In this document: positions 51,829-60,443 of the stretch, in pieces
Layout of the letters: each line of letters starts with the position of its first letter
Position numbering within the stretch: position 1 is the stretch's first letter
From: Pontiella agarivorans
Lineage (GTDB): Bacteria > Verrucomicrobiota > Kiritimatiellia > Kiritimatiellales > Pontiellaceae
Direction: 5' to 3'
Assembly: GCF_034531395.1 (NCBI RefSeq)
Contig: NZ_JARVCO010000012.1
Location: 620,001-684,000 of the forward strand
DNA: 64,000 nt
The notes under the pieces: model-generated
What the model was told of the DNA's origin: nothing
The model's input: the letters and a program-made list of their open reading frames with translations, nothing else
The model's database searches: none
Position numbers and translations under genes: made by a program

Positions 51829-51831
51829 CGG

Positions 51832-51848
51832 TTTCCAATGATTGGAAA
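51832..51848. repeat. Dispersed palindrome copy, intergenic, upstream of the kinase (first of two)
   Basis: TTTCCAA-TGA-TTGGAAA, perfect 7-bp arms, three bases after the HAD gene's stop codon. Confidence 0.85.
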
Positions 51849-51865
51849 GACGATATAGTGGAAGT

Positions 51866-51880
51866 TTCCAACCATTGGAA
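51866..51880. repeat. Dispersed palindrome copy, intergenic, upstream of the kinase (second of two)
   Basis: TTCCAA-CCA-TTGGAA, perfect 6-bp arms. Its right arm runs into GGAAGGG, the ribosome binding site of the kinase start at 51887, so a hairpin here would cover it. The centre is 33 bases from the first copy. Confidence 0.85.
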
Positions 51881-51886
51881 GGGATA

Positions 51887-54037
51887 ATGGACGACGGGGA
51901 CAGCAAGGCACTTGAACGCGATTTCAGCGAGCGTTTTGAAACGCTTGCCAGTTTTTATGATACCGACGCTCTCACGATGTCTGAGGAGGAAGTTCAATCT
52001 CTGACGCCGATTCTTAATTCACTGAAACAGGATAAGCATCGGTATCAGGTCATTGAGGAAATTGCTGAAGGGGGCGAAAAAAAGATTTCGCTGGTTCACG
52101 ATCACCGGCTCGACCGTCGTATTGCCATGGCCCGCGCCGTTCGGAATAAAGCACCTCAGGATCTTGAGCAGTTTCTTCGCGAAGCACGCCTGACGGCTAA
52201 CCTTGCCCATCCGAATATCATGCCGGTGTATAATATGGGGCTGGACGAGGAGGGTGAGCCGTTCTTTTCCATGGAGCTGATCCCCGGGGACAGTCTGAAA
52301 ACCATTATCCGTAAGCTGCGTGACGGCGATGCCGCCTACCGGATGGACTACCCGATTGAAACCCTTCTGAATATCTTTCTGAAAATCTGTGAAGCCATTG
52401 CCTATGCCCATTCGCGGGGGGTGCTTCATCTGGACATTAAACCCGATAATATCCGGGTTGGTGAATTCGGTGAGGTACTGGTTTGCGACTGGGGGCTGGC
52501 ACGTGTCATTCATGGAACGCCTGACCAAGATGTTGAAGATTCACCTGAGCTGGACGGCGATATTCTGAATGATATGACGCTGTCGGGCACGCTGAAGGGC
52601 ACGCCGGGCTTCATGGCGCCGGAGCAGACTCAGGCTTATGGAGAAAAAAACGAGAAAACCGATATTTATGCGCTTGGTGTGCTGCTTTATAATCTGCTGA
52701 CCTATCAGCTTCCGGTGGAGGGTAGTTCGGCTAATGAAGTTATTCAGAATACACGGGCGGGAAAGATAATTTCTCCGCGGCGCCGGCGGCAGGAGCGCCG
52801 GGTTCCGAAGAGTCTGGTGGCTGTCATTATGAAAGCGCTGGCTCTCGATCCGGCGGATCGTTATGACGGGGTGCTTGCGTTGCGGTCTGAAATTCAGCGG
52901 TTTCTGAGCGGGCACCCGACCAAAGCAGAACATGCGGGCTGGATCATCAAAACCTCGTTGCTGCTACAACGTCACAGCCGGATGTCATTTCTGCTGATTT
53001 CCTTCCTGATTATCCTCGCCTTTGTTATTTCCGGTTATCTGGTTGAAATTGCCCATGAGAAAGCGGAGGCGGTTGCTGCACGGAAAAATGCGGAAGCCAA
53101 TTTTCAGCTGTATAAAAAGGAACAGCAGCAGCGGCAGCAGCTCGGGGTGAATCTGGGGGAAGCGGTTTCGTATACTGTGCGCAGTCGCGACTTTGTTAAT
53201 GCCGCTTCTATGATTCTTCTGCTCGAAACCGGGCTGAAGGAAAATGTGGATACGGTTAAGCGGCAGAACCTCTATGAACAGAAAGGTATTCTCCACTTTG
53301 TGCTGCAGGAATTTAATGCTGCAAATGACAGTTTCGAGAAAGCCGGTGAGTCGAAGCGAATCGGGCAGCTGCGTACGCTGAGCGAAAAATATGCAAAAAT
53401 AAAAACGGTGGATAAAAAGCAGCTCACCGACCGGCAGTTGGCGGACCTGATTCATGAATCGAATGCTGCTCAGCAGATGACCATTTATTATGTGTATTAC
53501 CATCATATGCGTCGCCGGCCTTCGCGTGCTAAAGCGGTGGATTATGAGCCGCTGGCGGCCGCCGTGCTGGATAAGTTGAACTATACAAACTATGCGAAAA
53601 AGAACGGGCTCAAGTATACGTGGTCGAAAGAAGGCGGAACGCTGGACCTCAAAGGAGCGCCCTATACTGTATTTTCAATTAATATCATCGGCGTATATCG
53701 CCGTAACGTGCTCGAGCCGCTGAAGTTGAAATCGCTGGATTTGAGCAATACCCGGATTGAGCATCTGTATGAGTTGCGCGGAATGCGGCTGGACGAACTG
53801 AAAATTTCCGGCGTGGCGATTTCCGGAAAATCAAAATCCTCCATGCTGAATCAGCTCAATTCATTGGGATTGAAGCGTATTGTGATGGATGTGAATAAGT
53901 TTCCGGAAGATACGATTGCCGCGCTGAGAGAAAGGATGGAGGTCGTCGGGACTTATGCCGAGGCCGATCGGCTGAAGAAGATTGCGCAGGAACGCCGGAA
54001 GACGGAGCAGAGAAAGCGGTCGGACACAAAGAAATAA
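51887..54037 (+). CDS. Membrane-anchored Ser/Thr protein kinase-like protein, β3 lysine missing
   Basis: A 716-residue protein. Residues about 55-340 are a Hanks-type kinase domain: catalytic loop VLHLDIKPDNIRV, DWG in place of DFG (CDWGLARV), and GTPGFMAPEQ. The glycine loop is poor (EEIAEGGEKKISL), and where the ATP-binding 'VAxK' lysine is expected the sequence reads RRIAMARAV. Activity is therefore uncertain. A transmembrane helix follows (about 365-390, FLLISFLIILAFVISGYLV), then a helical region and leucine-rich-like segments (LKLKSLDLSNTRIEHLYEL). ATG at 51887 is supported by GGAAGGG. It converges on an ECF sigma gene. Confidence 0.88.
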   Translation: MDDGDSKALERDFSERFETLASFYDTDALTMSEEEVQSLTPILNSLKQDKHRYQVIEEIAEGGEKKISLVHDHRLDRRIAMARAVRNKAPQDLEQFLREARLTANLAHPNIMPVYNMGLDEEGEPFFSMELIPGDSLKTIIRKLRDGDAAYRMDYPIETLLNIFLKICEAIAYAHSRGVLHLDIKPDNIRVGEFGEVLVCDWGLARVIHGTPDQDVEDSPELDGDILNDMTLSGTLKGTPGFMAPEQTQAYGEKNEKTDIYALGVLLYNLLTYQLPVEGSSANEVIQNTRAGKIISPRRRRQERRVPKSLVAVIMKALALDPADRYDGVLALRSEIQRFLSGHPTKAEHAGWIIKTSLLLQRHSRMSFLLISFLIILAFVISGYLVEIAHEKAEAVAARKNAEANFQLYKKEQQQRQQLGVNLGEAVSYTVRSRDFVNAASMILLLETGLKENVDTVKRQNLYEQKGILHFVLQEFNAANDSFEKAGESKRIGQLRTLSEKYAKIKTVDKKQLTDRQLADLIHESNAAQQMTIYYVYYHHMRRRPSRAKAVDYEPLAAAVLDKLNYTNYAKKNGLKYTWSKEGGTLDLKGAPYTVFSINIIGVYRRNVLEPLKLKSLDLSNTRIEHLYELRGMRLDELKISGVAISGKSKSSMLNQLNSLGLKRIVMDVNKFPEDTIAALRERMEVVGTYAEADRLKKIAQERRKTEQRKRSDTKK

Positions 54038-54040
54038 CGG

Positions 54041-54646
54041 CTATTCAAGTTCGTCACGAAGGTGCCGAATTTCCTGAATCAGGCGTTCTTTTACGCGATT
54101 TTTGAGGCGGTAAACGGAGTTCTCTTTCAGTTCCAGCTCCCGGGCGATTTCTTCTACACTTCTGCCTTGCAGGGTGAGCCGGAATGCATCGACCGCTTTT
54201 CCGGAAAAGAGCGATTCGATATTCTCCAGCGCCATGTTGGTGAGGTGAATTTCCCACTCGCGTTCTGCAATATCGTTGATTTCCGGAAGGCGGATGGCTT
54301 TAAGGTAGGTGAGCGTGTCGTCCTTGCTGGCTTTTTCCAGTCGGTTGGCCTCGCGGGTGCGTTTACGGATAAAGTCGGTTACGCAGTTTTTGGTTACGGT
54401 ACTGAGCCAGCTGCGGAAGCGGTTTATTTTTTCATATTCCATCTTCGGCAGGCTGTTCCATAAATTGATCAGCACCTGCTGCAGGATATCCTCGGTATCA
54501 TGCTCGGAAATATTCATGCTCCGGATGATGGCGTAAATGTAGCGACGGTATACGCGGACGAACTCTTCCCAGGACTGTTCATCCTGTTGGTTCTGAACGC
54601 GCTGAATAAGGGTTGCTCGAGTTTGATACTGATCTTCTGCCGCCAC
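54041..54646 (-). CDS. ECF-type RNA polymerase sigma factor
   Basis: A 201-residue sigma-70-like factor with region 2 (FVRVYRRYIYAIIRSMNISE, then DTEDILQQVLINLW and FRSWLSTVTKNCVTDFIRKR) and region 4 (AFRLTLQGRSVEEIARELEL, then VYRLKNRVKERL). No anti-sigma gene is adjacent. The facing neighbour is a membrane Ser/Thr kinase, with only three bases between the two stops. Pairs of this kind are common in PVC bacteria and suggest kinase-linked signalling, which is inference. Confidence 0.92.
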   Translation of the reverse strand: MAAEDQYQTRATLIQRVQNQQDEQSWEEFVRVYRRYIYAIIRSMNISEHDTEDILQQVLINLWNSLPKMEYEKINRFRSWLSTVTKNCVTDFIRKRTREANRLEKASKDDTLTYLKAIRLPEINDIAEREWEIHLTNMALENIESLFSGKAVDAFRLTLQGRSVEEIARELELKENSVYRLKNRVKERLIQEIRHLRDELE

Positions 54647-54839
54647 GGGTCGGTTTCTCCTGCTAAAAACGAATATTTAAGCTAGGGGCAGAGGCCTTAA
54701 AATGCAAAGAGATAATTGCTTGAATGCGATGGCGCAGGGTTGACAGGTCCGCACAAAACCCCTAAAACGTCCATAAGTTTCAGGGTGAAACGCCTCTTTA
54801 TTTCCGGAAATTTCAACTCAACCTTCCATTCCAGCATTC

Positions 54840-55457
54840 ATGTCGGATTCGCATCGCAAGGCCATTTCATTAGGGATAACCGGTGGTATTGCGTGTGGTA
54901 AATCGGAAGTGGGACGAATACTCGGCGAGATGGGTTTTGCTGTGTGCGATGCGGATCGTGTTGCACATGATCTGATGGAGAAGGGGAAGCCGGTTTTTCA
55001 GCAGATAATTCATCATTTCGGTGATGATGTGCTGACGGAAGACGGGCGGATTTCGCGTTCGGATCTTGGAAAGATGGTTTTTGAGGAGCCATCCCGCCTA
55101 CAACTGCTGAATATGCTGGTACATCCGGCGGTCAGGCAGGAATTGGAAAAGTGGATGGCCGTTCAGAAAAAAGAAAACAGACCTTCGGCAGTCCTTTTGC
55201 CGCTTTTATTTGAGAGTGGGATGGATGATCTTAACTGGGATGTCGTGGTTTGTGTCTCCAGTGCTGAGCCATCTGTTTTCCAACGATTGGAAAAGCGCGG
55301 ACTGAGTCCGGAAGAAGCTGAACAAAGAGTTCTCTCCCAAATGCCGCTGGCGGAAAAAGAGAGCCGGGCGGATGTGGTGATTAACAATCTGGGCACACTG
55401 GGGGAACTGGAGCTGGCCGTGCGGGAAACCGTCAAGGCCATCATGCTTGAAAGGTAA
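54840..55457 (+). CDS. coaE: Dephospho-CoA kinase
   Basis: The last step of coenzyme A synthesis. A 205-residue P-loop kinase with [16 protein letters not shown] near residue 13, [11 protein letters not shown], and [20 protein letters not shown] followed by [15 protein letters not shown] (family lid region). No clear ribosome binding site precedes the ATG. Two bases separate it from rho. The codons for VFQRLEK contain a perfect palindrome identical to the one after galE; the protein keeps normal family length there, so the element replaced rather than lengthened the sequence. Confidence 0.95.
   Translation: MSDSHRKAISLGITGGIACGKSEVGRILGEMGFAVCDADRVAHDLMEKGKPVFQQIIHHFGDDVLTEDGRISRSDLGKMVFEEPSRLQLLNMLVHPAVRQELEKWMAVQKKENRPSAVLLPLLFESGMDDLNWDVVVCVSSAEPSVFQRLEKRGLSPEEAEQRVLSQMPLAEKESRADVVINNLGTLGELELAVRETVKAIMLER
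55276..55294. repeat. Dispersed palindrome copy inside coaE, perfect 8+3+8
   Basis: TTTTCCAACGATTGGAAAA, identical in all 19 bases to the copy at 1731-1749. Read as F-Q-R-L-E-K. Confidence 0.85.
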
Positions 55458-55459
55458 AT

Positions 55460-57118
55460 ATGAGCGACGAAAAAGACGTGGTTGAAGAAGTTAAACCCGC
55501 TGCTGAAGAACCGGCGGCACCTGCAAAGAAAAAAGCTTCGAAGAAAAAAGCTTCGAAAAAGAAAGCGGCTGCAAAAAAAGTGGAAGATGTTCCGGCAGAA
55601 AAGGCCGAAACTTCCGGCAGCAAAGTGAAGGAAGAAATAAAAGCCGACGTGCCGGCGTCCAAACCTGCCGAAGAACAGAAAGCGCCGGAACAGAAGGTTC
55701 CGGAACAGGAAAAAGACCGTGGGGGCGGTCAAAAGCAGAATAATCACCCGCGCTATAACAACGGCAAACAGAACAACGGAAAATTTAATAAGAAGAATCG
55801 GAATAAAAATAAGCAGCGCCGTAATGATGAGCCGCCGCCGAATACCGAAAATCTTCCGCCGTTTTCCCTGCACGAAATGCAGGTGACTCCGATTAACGAC
55901 ATTAAAAACCTGGCCGAAGAATACGGACTGCAGGACTATGCGGGCTACAGCAAACATCAGCTGATCTTTGAGCTGCTTAAAAATCATGGCCGCCGTGGCG
56001 GCCCGCTGCAGGGACGCGGAGTGCTTGAGGTGCTGCCCGATGGATTCGGGTTCCTTCGTTCGCCGCTGAACAGTTATCAGCCGGCGCCCGATGATATCTA
56101 TGTTTCTCCGTCACAGATTCGCCGCTTTGGTATTCGTACCGGTGATTACATCGAAGGTTCCATCCGCGCACCGAAAGAAAAAGAACGTTTTTTTGCGCTC
56201 TACAAAATAGAGGGAATCAATAAAGACGAACCGGAGCATGCACGTAAGCGGGTGCCGTTCGAAAACCTGACGCCGCTCTTTCCGGATGATCGCCTCGTGA
56301 TGGAAGTGGAAAATCCGAAAGAGATTTCCATGCGGGTAATTGATATTGTTGCACCGATCGGCAAGGGGCAGCGCGGTCTGATTGTTGCACCGCCACGAAC
56401 CGGTAAAACCGTTCTTATGCAGAAAATGGCCAATAGTATTTCGGCCAACAATCCGGAAGCAAAACTGATTATTCTGCTAATTGATGAGCGGCCTGAAGAA
56501 GTCACCGATATGCGCCGAAATACCAAAGCGGAAGTTTTGGCCTCCACTTTTGATGAGCCGCCGGAACGGCATACCCAGGTTGCTGAAATTGTGATCGAAA
56601 TGTCGAAGCGTCTGGTGGAGAAGGGACAGGATGTCATTATTTTGCTCGACTCCATTACCCGTCTGGCCCGTGCGTATAACACCACGTCGCCGCACTCGGG
56701 AAAAATTCTATCGGGCGGTGTGGATTCCAATGCACTGCATAAACCGAAACGCTTTTTCGGTGCCGCACGAAATATCGAAAACGGCGGAAGTTTGAGCATT
56801 ATTGCCACCGCTCTGGTAGATACCGGAAGTCGCATGGATGAAGTCATCTTTGAGGAATTCAAAGGTACCGGTAATATGGAACTTCACCTGGATCGGGAAT
56901 GTGTCAATAAGCGGATTTATCCTGCAATTCATATCGAAAAATCAGGTACCCGCAAGGAGGAGCTTCTGCTTCATCCCGATGAGCTTTCCAGAATCTGGAC
57001 GCTGCGGAAGGCCCTCAAGGATGTGCCGGGAGTGGAAGCCATGGAGTTACTGATCAACCGGCTCAAAAAAACCAGCAGCAATCTTGAGTTTCTTATGACC
57101 CTGCAGGGCAATCAGTAG
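55460..57118 (+). CDS. rho: Transcription termination factor Rho
   Basis: An RNA-dependent helicase that ends transcription. At 552 residues it is longer than the usual 420 because of a charged N-terminal extension (about residues 1-130) rich in Lys, Ala, Glu and Asn, including a [10 protein letters not shown] tandem. The Rho N-domain and RNA-binding fold follow ([37 protein letters not shown]). The ATPase has Walker [28 protein letters not shown] and the arginine-bearing [14 protein letters not shown]. It is co-transcribed with coaE and followed by a palindrome remnant and a strong terminator. Confidence 0.97.
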   Translation: MSDEKDVVEEVKPAAEEPAAPAKKKASKKKASKKKAAAKKVEDVPAEKAETSGSKVKEEIKADVPASKPAEEQKAPEQKVPEQEKDRGGGQKQNNHPRYNNGKQNNGKFNKKNRNKNKQRRNDEPPPNTENLPPFSLHEMQVTPINDIKNLAEEYGLQDYAGYSKHQLIFELLKNHGRRGGPLQGRGVLEVLPDGFGFLRSPLNSYQPAPDDIYVSPSQIRRFGIRTGDYIEGSIRAPKEKERFFALYKIEGINKDEPEHARKRVPFENLTPLFPDDRLVMEVENPKEISMRVIDIVAPIGKGQRGLIVAPPRTGKTVLMQKMANSISANNPEAKLIILLIDERPEEVTDMRRNTKAEVLASTFDEPPERHTQVAEIVIEMSKRLVEKGQDVIILLDSITRLARAYNTTSPHSGKILSGGVDSNALHKPKRFFGAARNIENGGSLSIIATALVDTGSRMDEVIFEEFKGTGNMELHLDRECVNKRIYPAIHIEKSGTRKEELLLHPDELSRIWTLRKALKDVPGVEAMELLINRLKKTSSNLEFLMTLQGNQ

Positions 57119-57124
57119 GGAAGG

Positions 57125-57141
57125 TTCCTGTGATTGGAAAA
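57125..57141. repeat. Decayed dispersed palindrome before the rho terminator
   Basis: TTCC-TGTGA-TTGGAAAA; the right arm is intact and the left arm has lost its As. It directly abuts the terminator stem. Confidence 0.55.
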
Positions 57142-57166
57142 GGCGGCCGTGCGGCCGCCTTTTTTT
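57141..57166 (+). terminator. Rho-independent terminator of coaE-rho
   Basis: AGGCGGCC (57141-57148) pairs with GGCCGCCT (57153-57160), loop GTGC, followed by a run of seven T. Confidence 0.92.
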
Positions 57167-57174
57167 GCGGGCTT

Positions 57175-57203
57175 TTGACAGGATCGCTCTGCTTGGTTAA
57201 TCT
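57175..57203 (+). promoter_or_regulatory. Probable promoter of the NTP-transferase gene
   Basis: TTGACA (57175-57180), 17 bases, TAATCT (57198-57203), 24 bases before the ATG. The -35 is perfect and the -10 weak. Confidence 0.5.
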
Positions 57204-57226
57204 GCGTTTTTAACGACGGAGGATAT

Positions 57227-58180
57227 ATGCAGACGACGTCAAAAGTGAATGCCGTACTGCTGGCTGGTGATCGGCGGGCCAGTATTGCGCTTCATAACGA
57301 AAACAAAGCATTCCTGAATCTTCGCGGAAAGCCGCTGTTTATTCATGTGCTCGAAGCGTTGCTCCGTGCAGAACATGTCGGCGAGGTGGTCATTGTGGGG
57401 CCGCGAGAGCGCCTGATTCAATCGTTGGAAATATTCGGTATTTCGGAAGACGTTGCGGTGGTGGAGCAACGCGAAAATATGATTGAAAACTTCAAGGTCG
57501 GCTATGTCTGTTCGTTGGGCCTCGATGAGACTCAGGAATTCTGGAATCTGAAGGGGAGCGGGTATGAATCCACCCCGGTGCTGGTGGTTCCCTGTGATAT
57601 CCCGATGCTGCTCGCAGAGGAAGTGGATGAGTTTTTAAACCGTGCGAATATGCATGAATATGACTATTCCATCGGAGTGACCTCCAAAAAGATCCTCAGG
57701 TATTATCACCCGCATGGGGATACGCCGGGCATTCGTATGATCTATTTTCATGTGAAAGAAGATCTGATGCGGCATAATAATTTGCACGTGGCCAAGCCGC
57801 TGATGCTGGATCACTTGGATTACATTGAAAAAATGTATGAGTGGCGCTACCAGACCCGTTTGGCCAATATCGTCCGGGTATTTTTTTCTGCGCTGACGCA
57901 CGGGTTCCGTTTTGCCAAAGGTCTTCGTGTGTTTATTGTGATGCAGCTATCGCTGTATTACGACCGGCACGGCCATCCGAAACTGGCAGACCGGATTCGG
58001 TCGATAGCCGGTTTCAACCGCCTGTCCGAGGGCATCGGCAATGTTCTGGGCGCACGGGTCCAGGTTGTCTATACCCATTTCGGAGGTGCGGCACTCGATG
58101 CGGATAATGAAAAAGATCTGGCTGTGATGGATCGGCGCTTCGATGAATGGATAAATTATCAGAAAAATCTCTATTCCTGA
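57227..58180 (+). CDS. Nucleotidyltransferase family protein (MobA-like NTP transferase)
   Basis: A 317-residue protein with a Rossmann-like NTP-transferase fold: VNAVLLAGDRRAS near residue 8 in place of the usual LAGG..R.G, NKAFLNLRGKPLFIHVLEAL with the conserved Lys, and the metal-binding Asp in VLVVPCDIPML near 124. The C-terminal 130 residues are extra and basic, with a helix FRFAKGLRVFIVMQLSLYY. It may activate a sugar or cofactor; the neighbours do not indicate which. GGAGG precedes the ATG. Confidence 0.8.
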   Translation: MQTTSKVNAVLLAGDRRASIALHNENKAFLNLRGKPLFIHVLEALLRAEHVGEVVIVGPRERLIQSLEIFGISEDVAVVEQRENMIENFKVGYVCSLGLDETQEFWNLKGSGYESTPVLVVPCDIPMLLAEEVDEFLNRANMHEYDYSIGVTSKKILRYYHPHGDTPGIRMIYFHVKEDLMRHNNLHVAKPLMLDHLDYIEKMYEWRYQTRLANIVRVFFSALTHGFRFAKGLRVFIVMQLSLYYDRHGHPKLADRIRSIAGFNRLSEGIGNVLGARVQVVYTHFGGAALDADNEKDLAVMDRRFDEWINYQKNLYS

Positions 58181-59563
58181 TCAGGAAATCTTTTCAACAA
58201 CAATCCGGTTTCCGTGAACTTCCACCACTCGGATTCCGGTTTGGTGTGCGATGAAATCACCGCGCGTTACCACATCGATTTTCCGTCCGTCTATGAGGGC
58301 GGTTCCGCCGGGCCGAAGGTCGGAATGTGCCGTTCCCTTCCGGTCCAGCAGGGAGTTGTCTTCTGTTGGGTCTGGCACCACATCCTGAAGCGTCAGGCTT
58401 TTCAGTGCTTTGGTTTCCGGGAGAAATTTTCCAGCGAGAATTGCGATGATAAAAGTGCCGATGAAGGCGATCATGACTTTTAGCAGAGGAACTGAAAATG
58501 TTTCCGGCGAAAAGTCAATTGGTCGCCAGGATCCGGGCATTCGTTCGCTCATCGCGCTGACAAAAGAGATGAAGATAAGGAGCAGGCCGGAGAGGCCCAT
58601 AACGCCGAAGCCTGGCGTTACAAAAATTTCAAGGCCCAGTAGGCCGATGCCGAGAGCAAAGAGGATCAGGTCCTCGTAGCCTGAGAGCCCGGCAATATGA
58701 TGCCCGAAGAAAAAGAGCAGCAGACAGGTTACTCCTGCAATGCCGAAAATGCCGATTCCGGGGGTTTTGAATTCCAGCCAGAGTCCGCCCAGCCCGATCA
58801 TCATCAGGATGGGGGCGATGGAGGCAATCAGTCGGGCCAGCTTTTCGGCAGCGGTCACTTGGAGTACACGTTTTTCGGCACCGGTCAGTTCAATGTTTTT
58901 CAGCAGATCGTCGATATTTTTTACGGTACCTTTGGAAAGCAAGGGGGTGTTATCTTCGCCGACGCGCTGTTCTGCTTCTTTATTGGTGAGTGTGAGCAGT
59001 CGTCCTTCTTTGCTGATGACCGTTCCGTTGACGCTGTATTCCATATCGGCCCGGACCATGGCTTCCGCCATCTCGGGATCATAACCGCCTTGTTCTGCAG
59101 CGGCACGAACCATCGCGGCAACGGCCGAGGTCATCTTTTCCTGCACTTCATCCGGCATGTCCTGGACGCCGCCCATGGGGGACATCATCATGGGGGTGGC
59201 GGCACCGATTACACTGCCGGGGGCCATATAGATGTTGGGGGTGGCCATGGCAATAATGGCGCCGGCGGAATAGGCATCCTGTTCAATGAAGGTATAGGTC
59301 GGAATCTCTGTATTCCCGATGATATCAATAATTTCCTTAGCCGCGTTCACTGCGCCGCCGGGGGTATTCATTTCAAAAATAATGGCATCGGCATTTTTTC
59401 TGACGGCCTCATCGACACCGCGTCGGACCACGTAGACCAGAGCGGGCTCGATCATGTTTTTGATTGGAACGATGTAAACCAGCGGTGTGCTGTTTGTTTC
59501 CCGGGCTTTTGCCGGGAAGGACAGGAGCAAGGCGGCCAGTGTGAATAGAAATGTCCGAAGCAT
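58181..59563 (-). CDS. NfeD-family membrane serine protease (ClpP-like)
   Basis: A 460-residue membrane protein. Signal peptide MLRTFLFTLAALLLSFPAKA. The ClpP-class protease domain runs to about residue 230 with FEMNTPGGAVNAAKEI and the nucleophile Ser in EQDAYSAGAIIAMATPNIYM. Several membrane helices follow (about 240-370), then a C-terminal NfeD OB-fold (KGTAHSDLRPGGTALIDGRKIDVV...GNRIVVEKI). The Ser-Lys pair acts on membrane-protein quality control in homologues. I chose ATG at 59563 because GGAG lies 8 bases upstream and it begins the signal peptide. The upstream gap to the divergent SDR gene holds two palindrome copies. Confidence 0.9.
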   Translation of the reverse strand: MLRTFLFTLAALLLSFPAKARETNSTPLVYIVPIKNMIEPALVYVVRRGVDEAVRKNADAIIFEMNTPGGAVNAAKEIIDIIGNTEIPTYTFIEQDAYSAGAIIAMATPNIYMAPGSVIGAATPMMMSPMGGVQDMPDEVQEKMTSAVAAMVRAAAEQGGYDPEMAEAMVRADMEYSVNGTVISKEGRLLTLTNKEAEQRVGEDNTPLLSKGTVKNIDDLLKNIELTGAEKRVLQVTAAEKLARLIASIAPILMMIGLGGLWLEFKTPGIGIFGIAGVTCLLLFFFGHHIAGLSGYEDLILFALGIGLLGLEIFVTPGFGVMGLSGLLLIFISFVSAMSERMPGSWRPIDFSPETFSVPLLKVMIAFIGTFIIAILAGKFLPETKALKSLTLQDVVPDPTEDNSLLDRKGTAHSDLRPGGTALIDGRKIDVVTRGDFIAHQTGIRVVEVHGNRIVVEKIS

Positions 59564-59594
59564 AGGGGGTTCTCCGTTAGATACAGGACCATTT

Positions 59595-59613
59595 TTTTCC
59601 AGAGTCGGGAAAA
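59595..59613. repeat. Dispersed palindrome copy (imperfect) between nfeD-like and SDR genes
   Basis: TTTTCC-AGAGTCG-GGAAAA, arms of 6 bases, in the divergent promoter region. Confidence 0.5.
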
Positions 59614-59627
59614 AGGAAAGGCTAAAC

Positions 59628-59642
59628 TTCCAATGACTGGAA
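59628..59642. repeat. Dispersed palindrome copy upstream of the SDR gene
   Basis: TTCCA-ATGAC-TGGAA followed by AAGG. The right arm provides the AAAAGG that serves as ribosome binding site five bases before the ATG at 59652. Confidence 0.65.
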
Positions 59643-59651
59643 AAGGTGCTT

Positions 59652-60377
59652 ATGCTGATGTTTATTATGAATCTTTCAGGAAAAAGAGCATTGGTGACCG
59701 GTGGGGCGGTTCGGATCGGCAAAGCGATTGTGCAGGCGTTGCAGGCGGAGGGTGTGGACGTGGTGGTTCACTTTTTTGGGTCTAAACAAGAGGCCGAAAT
59801 GCTTTCGCCATTTACGGTTCGTGCGGATTTAGGGAATTTGGACGAGGTGTCGGGGTTGATTGAGGCGGCGGGACCACTGGATATTTTAATTAATAATGCA
59901 TCGCTTTTTACAAAAGATACGCTGGCCGAAGCACAGCCTGAGCGTGCTCTCCGGGAAATGAACGTTAATCTGCTTGCACCGATGGAGCTGACCCGCTGTT
60001 TTGCGAAACAGACCACGCGTGGTGCGGTGATTAACCTGCTTGACCGTCGCATTCGTGCAAACGATCCTGCGGCACTGCCGTACTCCCTTTCAAAAAAAGG
60101 GCTGGAAGAGCTGACCAAGCTGACGGCACTCGAACTGGCTCCTGGAATCCGCGTGAACGGCGTGGCTCCTGGGCCGATTCTGCCGCCGCCGGGGGAAAGC
60201 GTGGAGCATTTTGCCGACCGGGCGGGAAACATTCCGTTGCAGCTTTTTCCAACACCTGAAAATATTGCTGAAGCCGTCATTTTTCTGCTGAAAGCAGACT
60301 TCTGCACCGGGCAGGTAATGTTTGTCGATGGAGGCCAGCATTTGCTGGGTAATGGTGTGTTTGATCAGGGAGTCTGA
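59652..60377 (+). CDS. Short-chain dehydrogenase, probably a pterin reductase
   Basis: A 241-residue NAD(P)-dependent reductase: coenzyme loop ALVTGGAVRIGKAIVQAL, LDILINNASLF (NNA motif), catalytic Tyr-Lys in PYSLSKKGLEELTK, and IRVNGVAPGPILPP. The TGG.xRIG loop and the position 66 bases before folB point to a pteridine (dihydromonapterin/dihydrofolate) reductase of the FolM/PTR1 type rather than a sugar or fatty acid enzyme. Starts at 59646 (GTG), 59652, 59658 and 59667 are all in frame; 59652 has the best spacing to AAAAGG. A CCGGCT/AGCCGG hairpin (60411-60424) lies before folB. Confidence 0.82.
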   Translation: MLMFIMNLSGKRALVTGGAVRIGKAIVQALQAEGVDVVVHFFGSKQEAEMLSPFTVRADLGNLDEVSGLIEAAGPLDILINNASLFTKDTLAEAQPERALREMNVNLLAPMELTRCFAKQTTRGAVINLLDRRIRANDPAALPYSLSKKGLEELTKLTALELAPGIRVNGVAPGPILPPPGESVEHFADRAGNIPLQLFPTPENIAEAVIFLLKADFCTGQVMFVDGGQHLLGNGVFDQGV

Positions 60378-60443
60378 TCGGTACATATTGTAGAATGATT
60401 CGATATACGCCGGCTGGAGCCGGTATCAGGAGAGGGACTTGTT

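Noticed and set aside
56985-57000. TTTCCAGAATCTGGAC in rho as a repeat copy
   Set aside because: It codes for the conserved LSRIWTLRK part of Rho; arms are incomplete.
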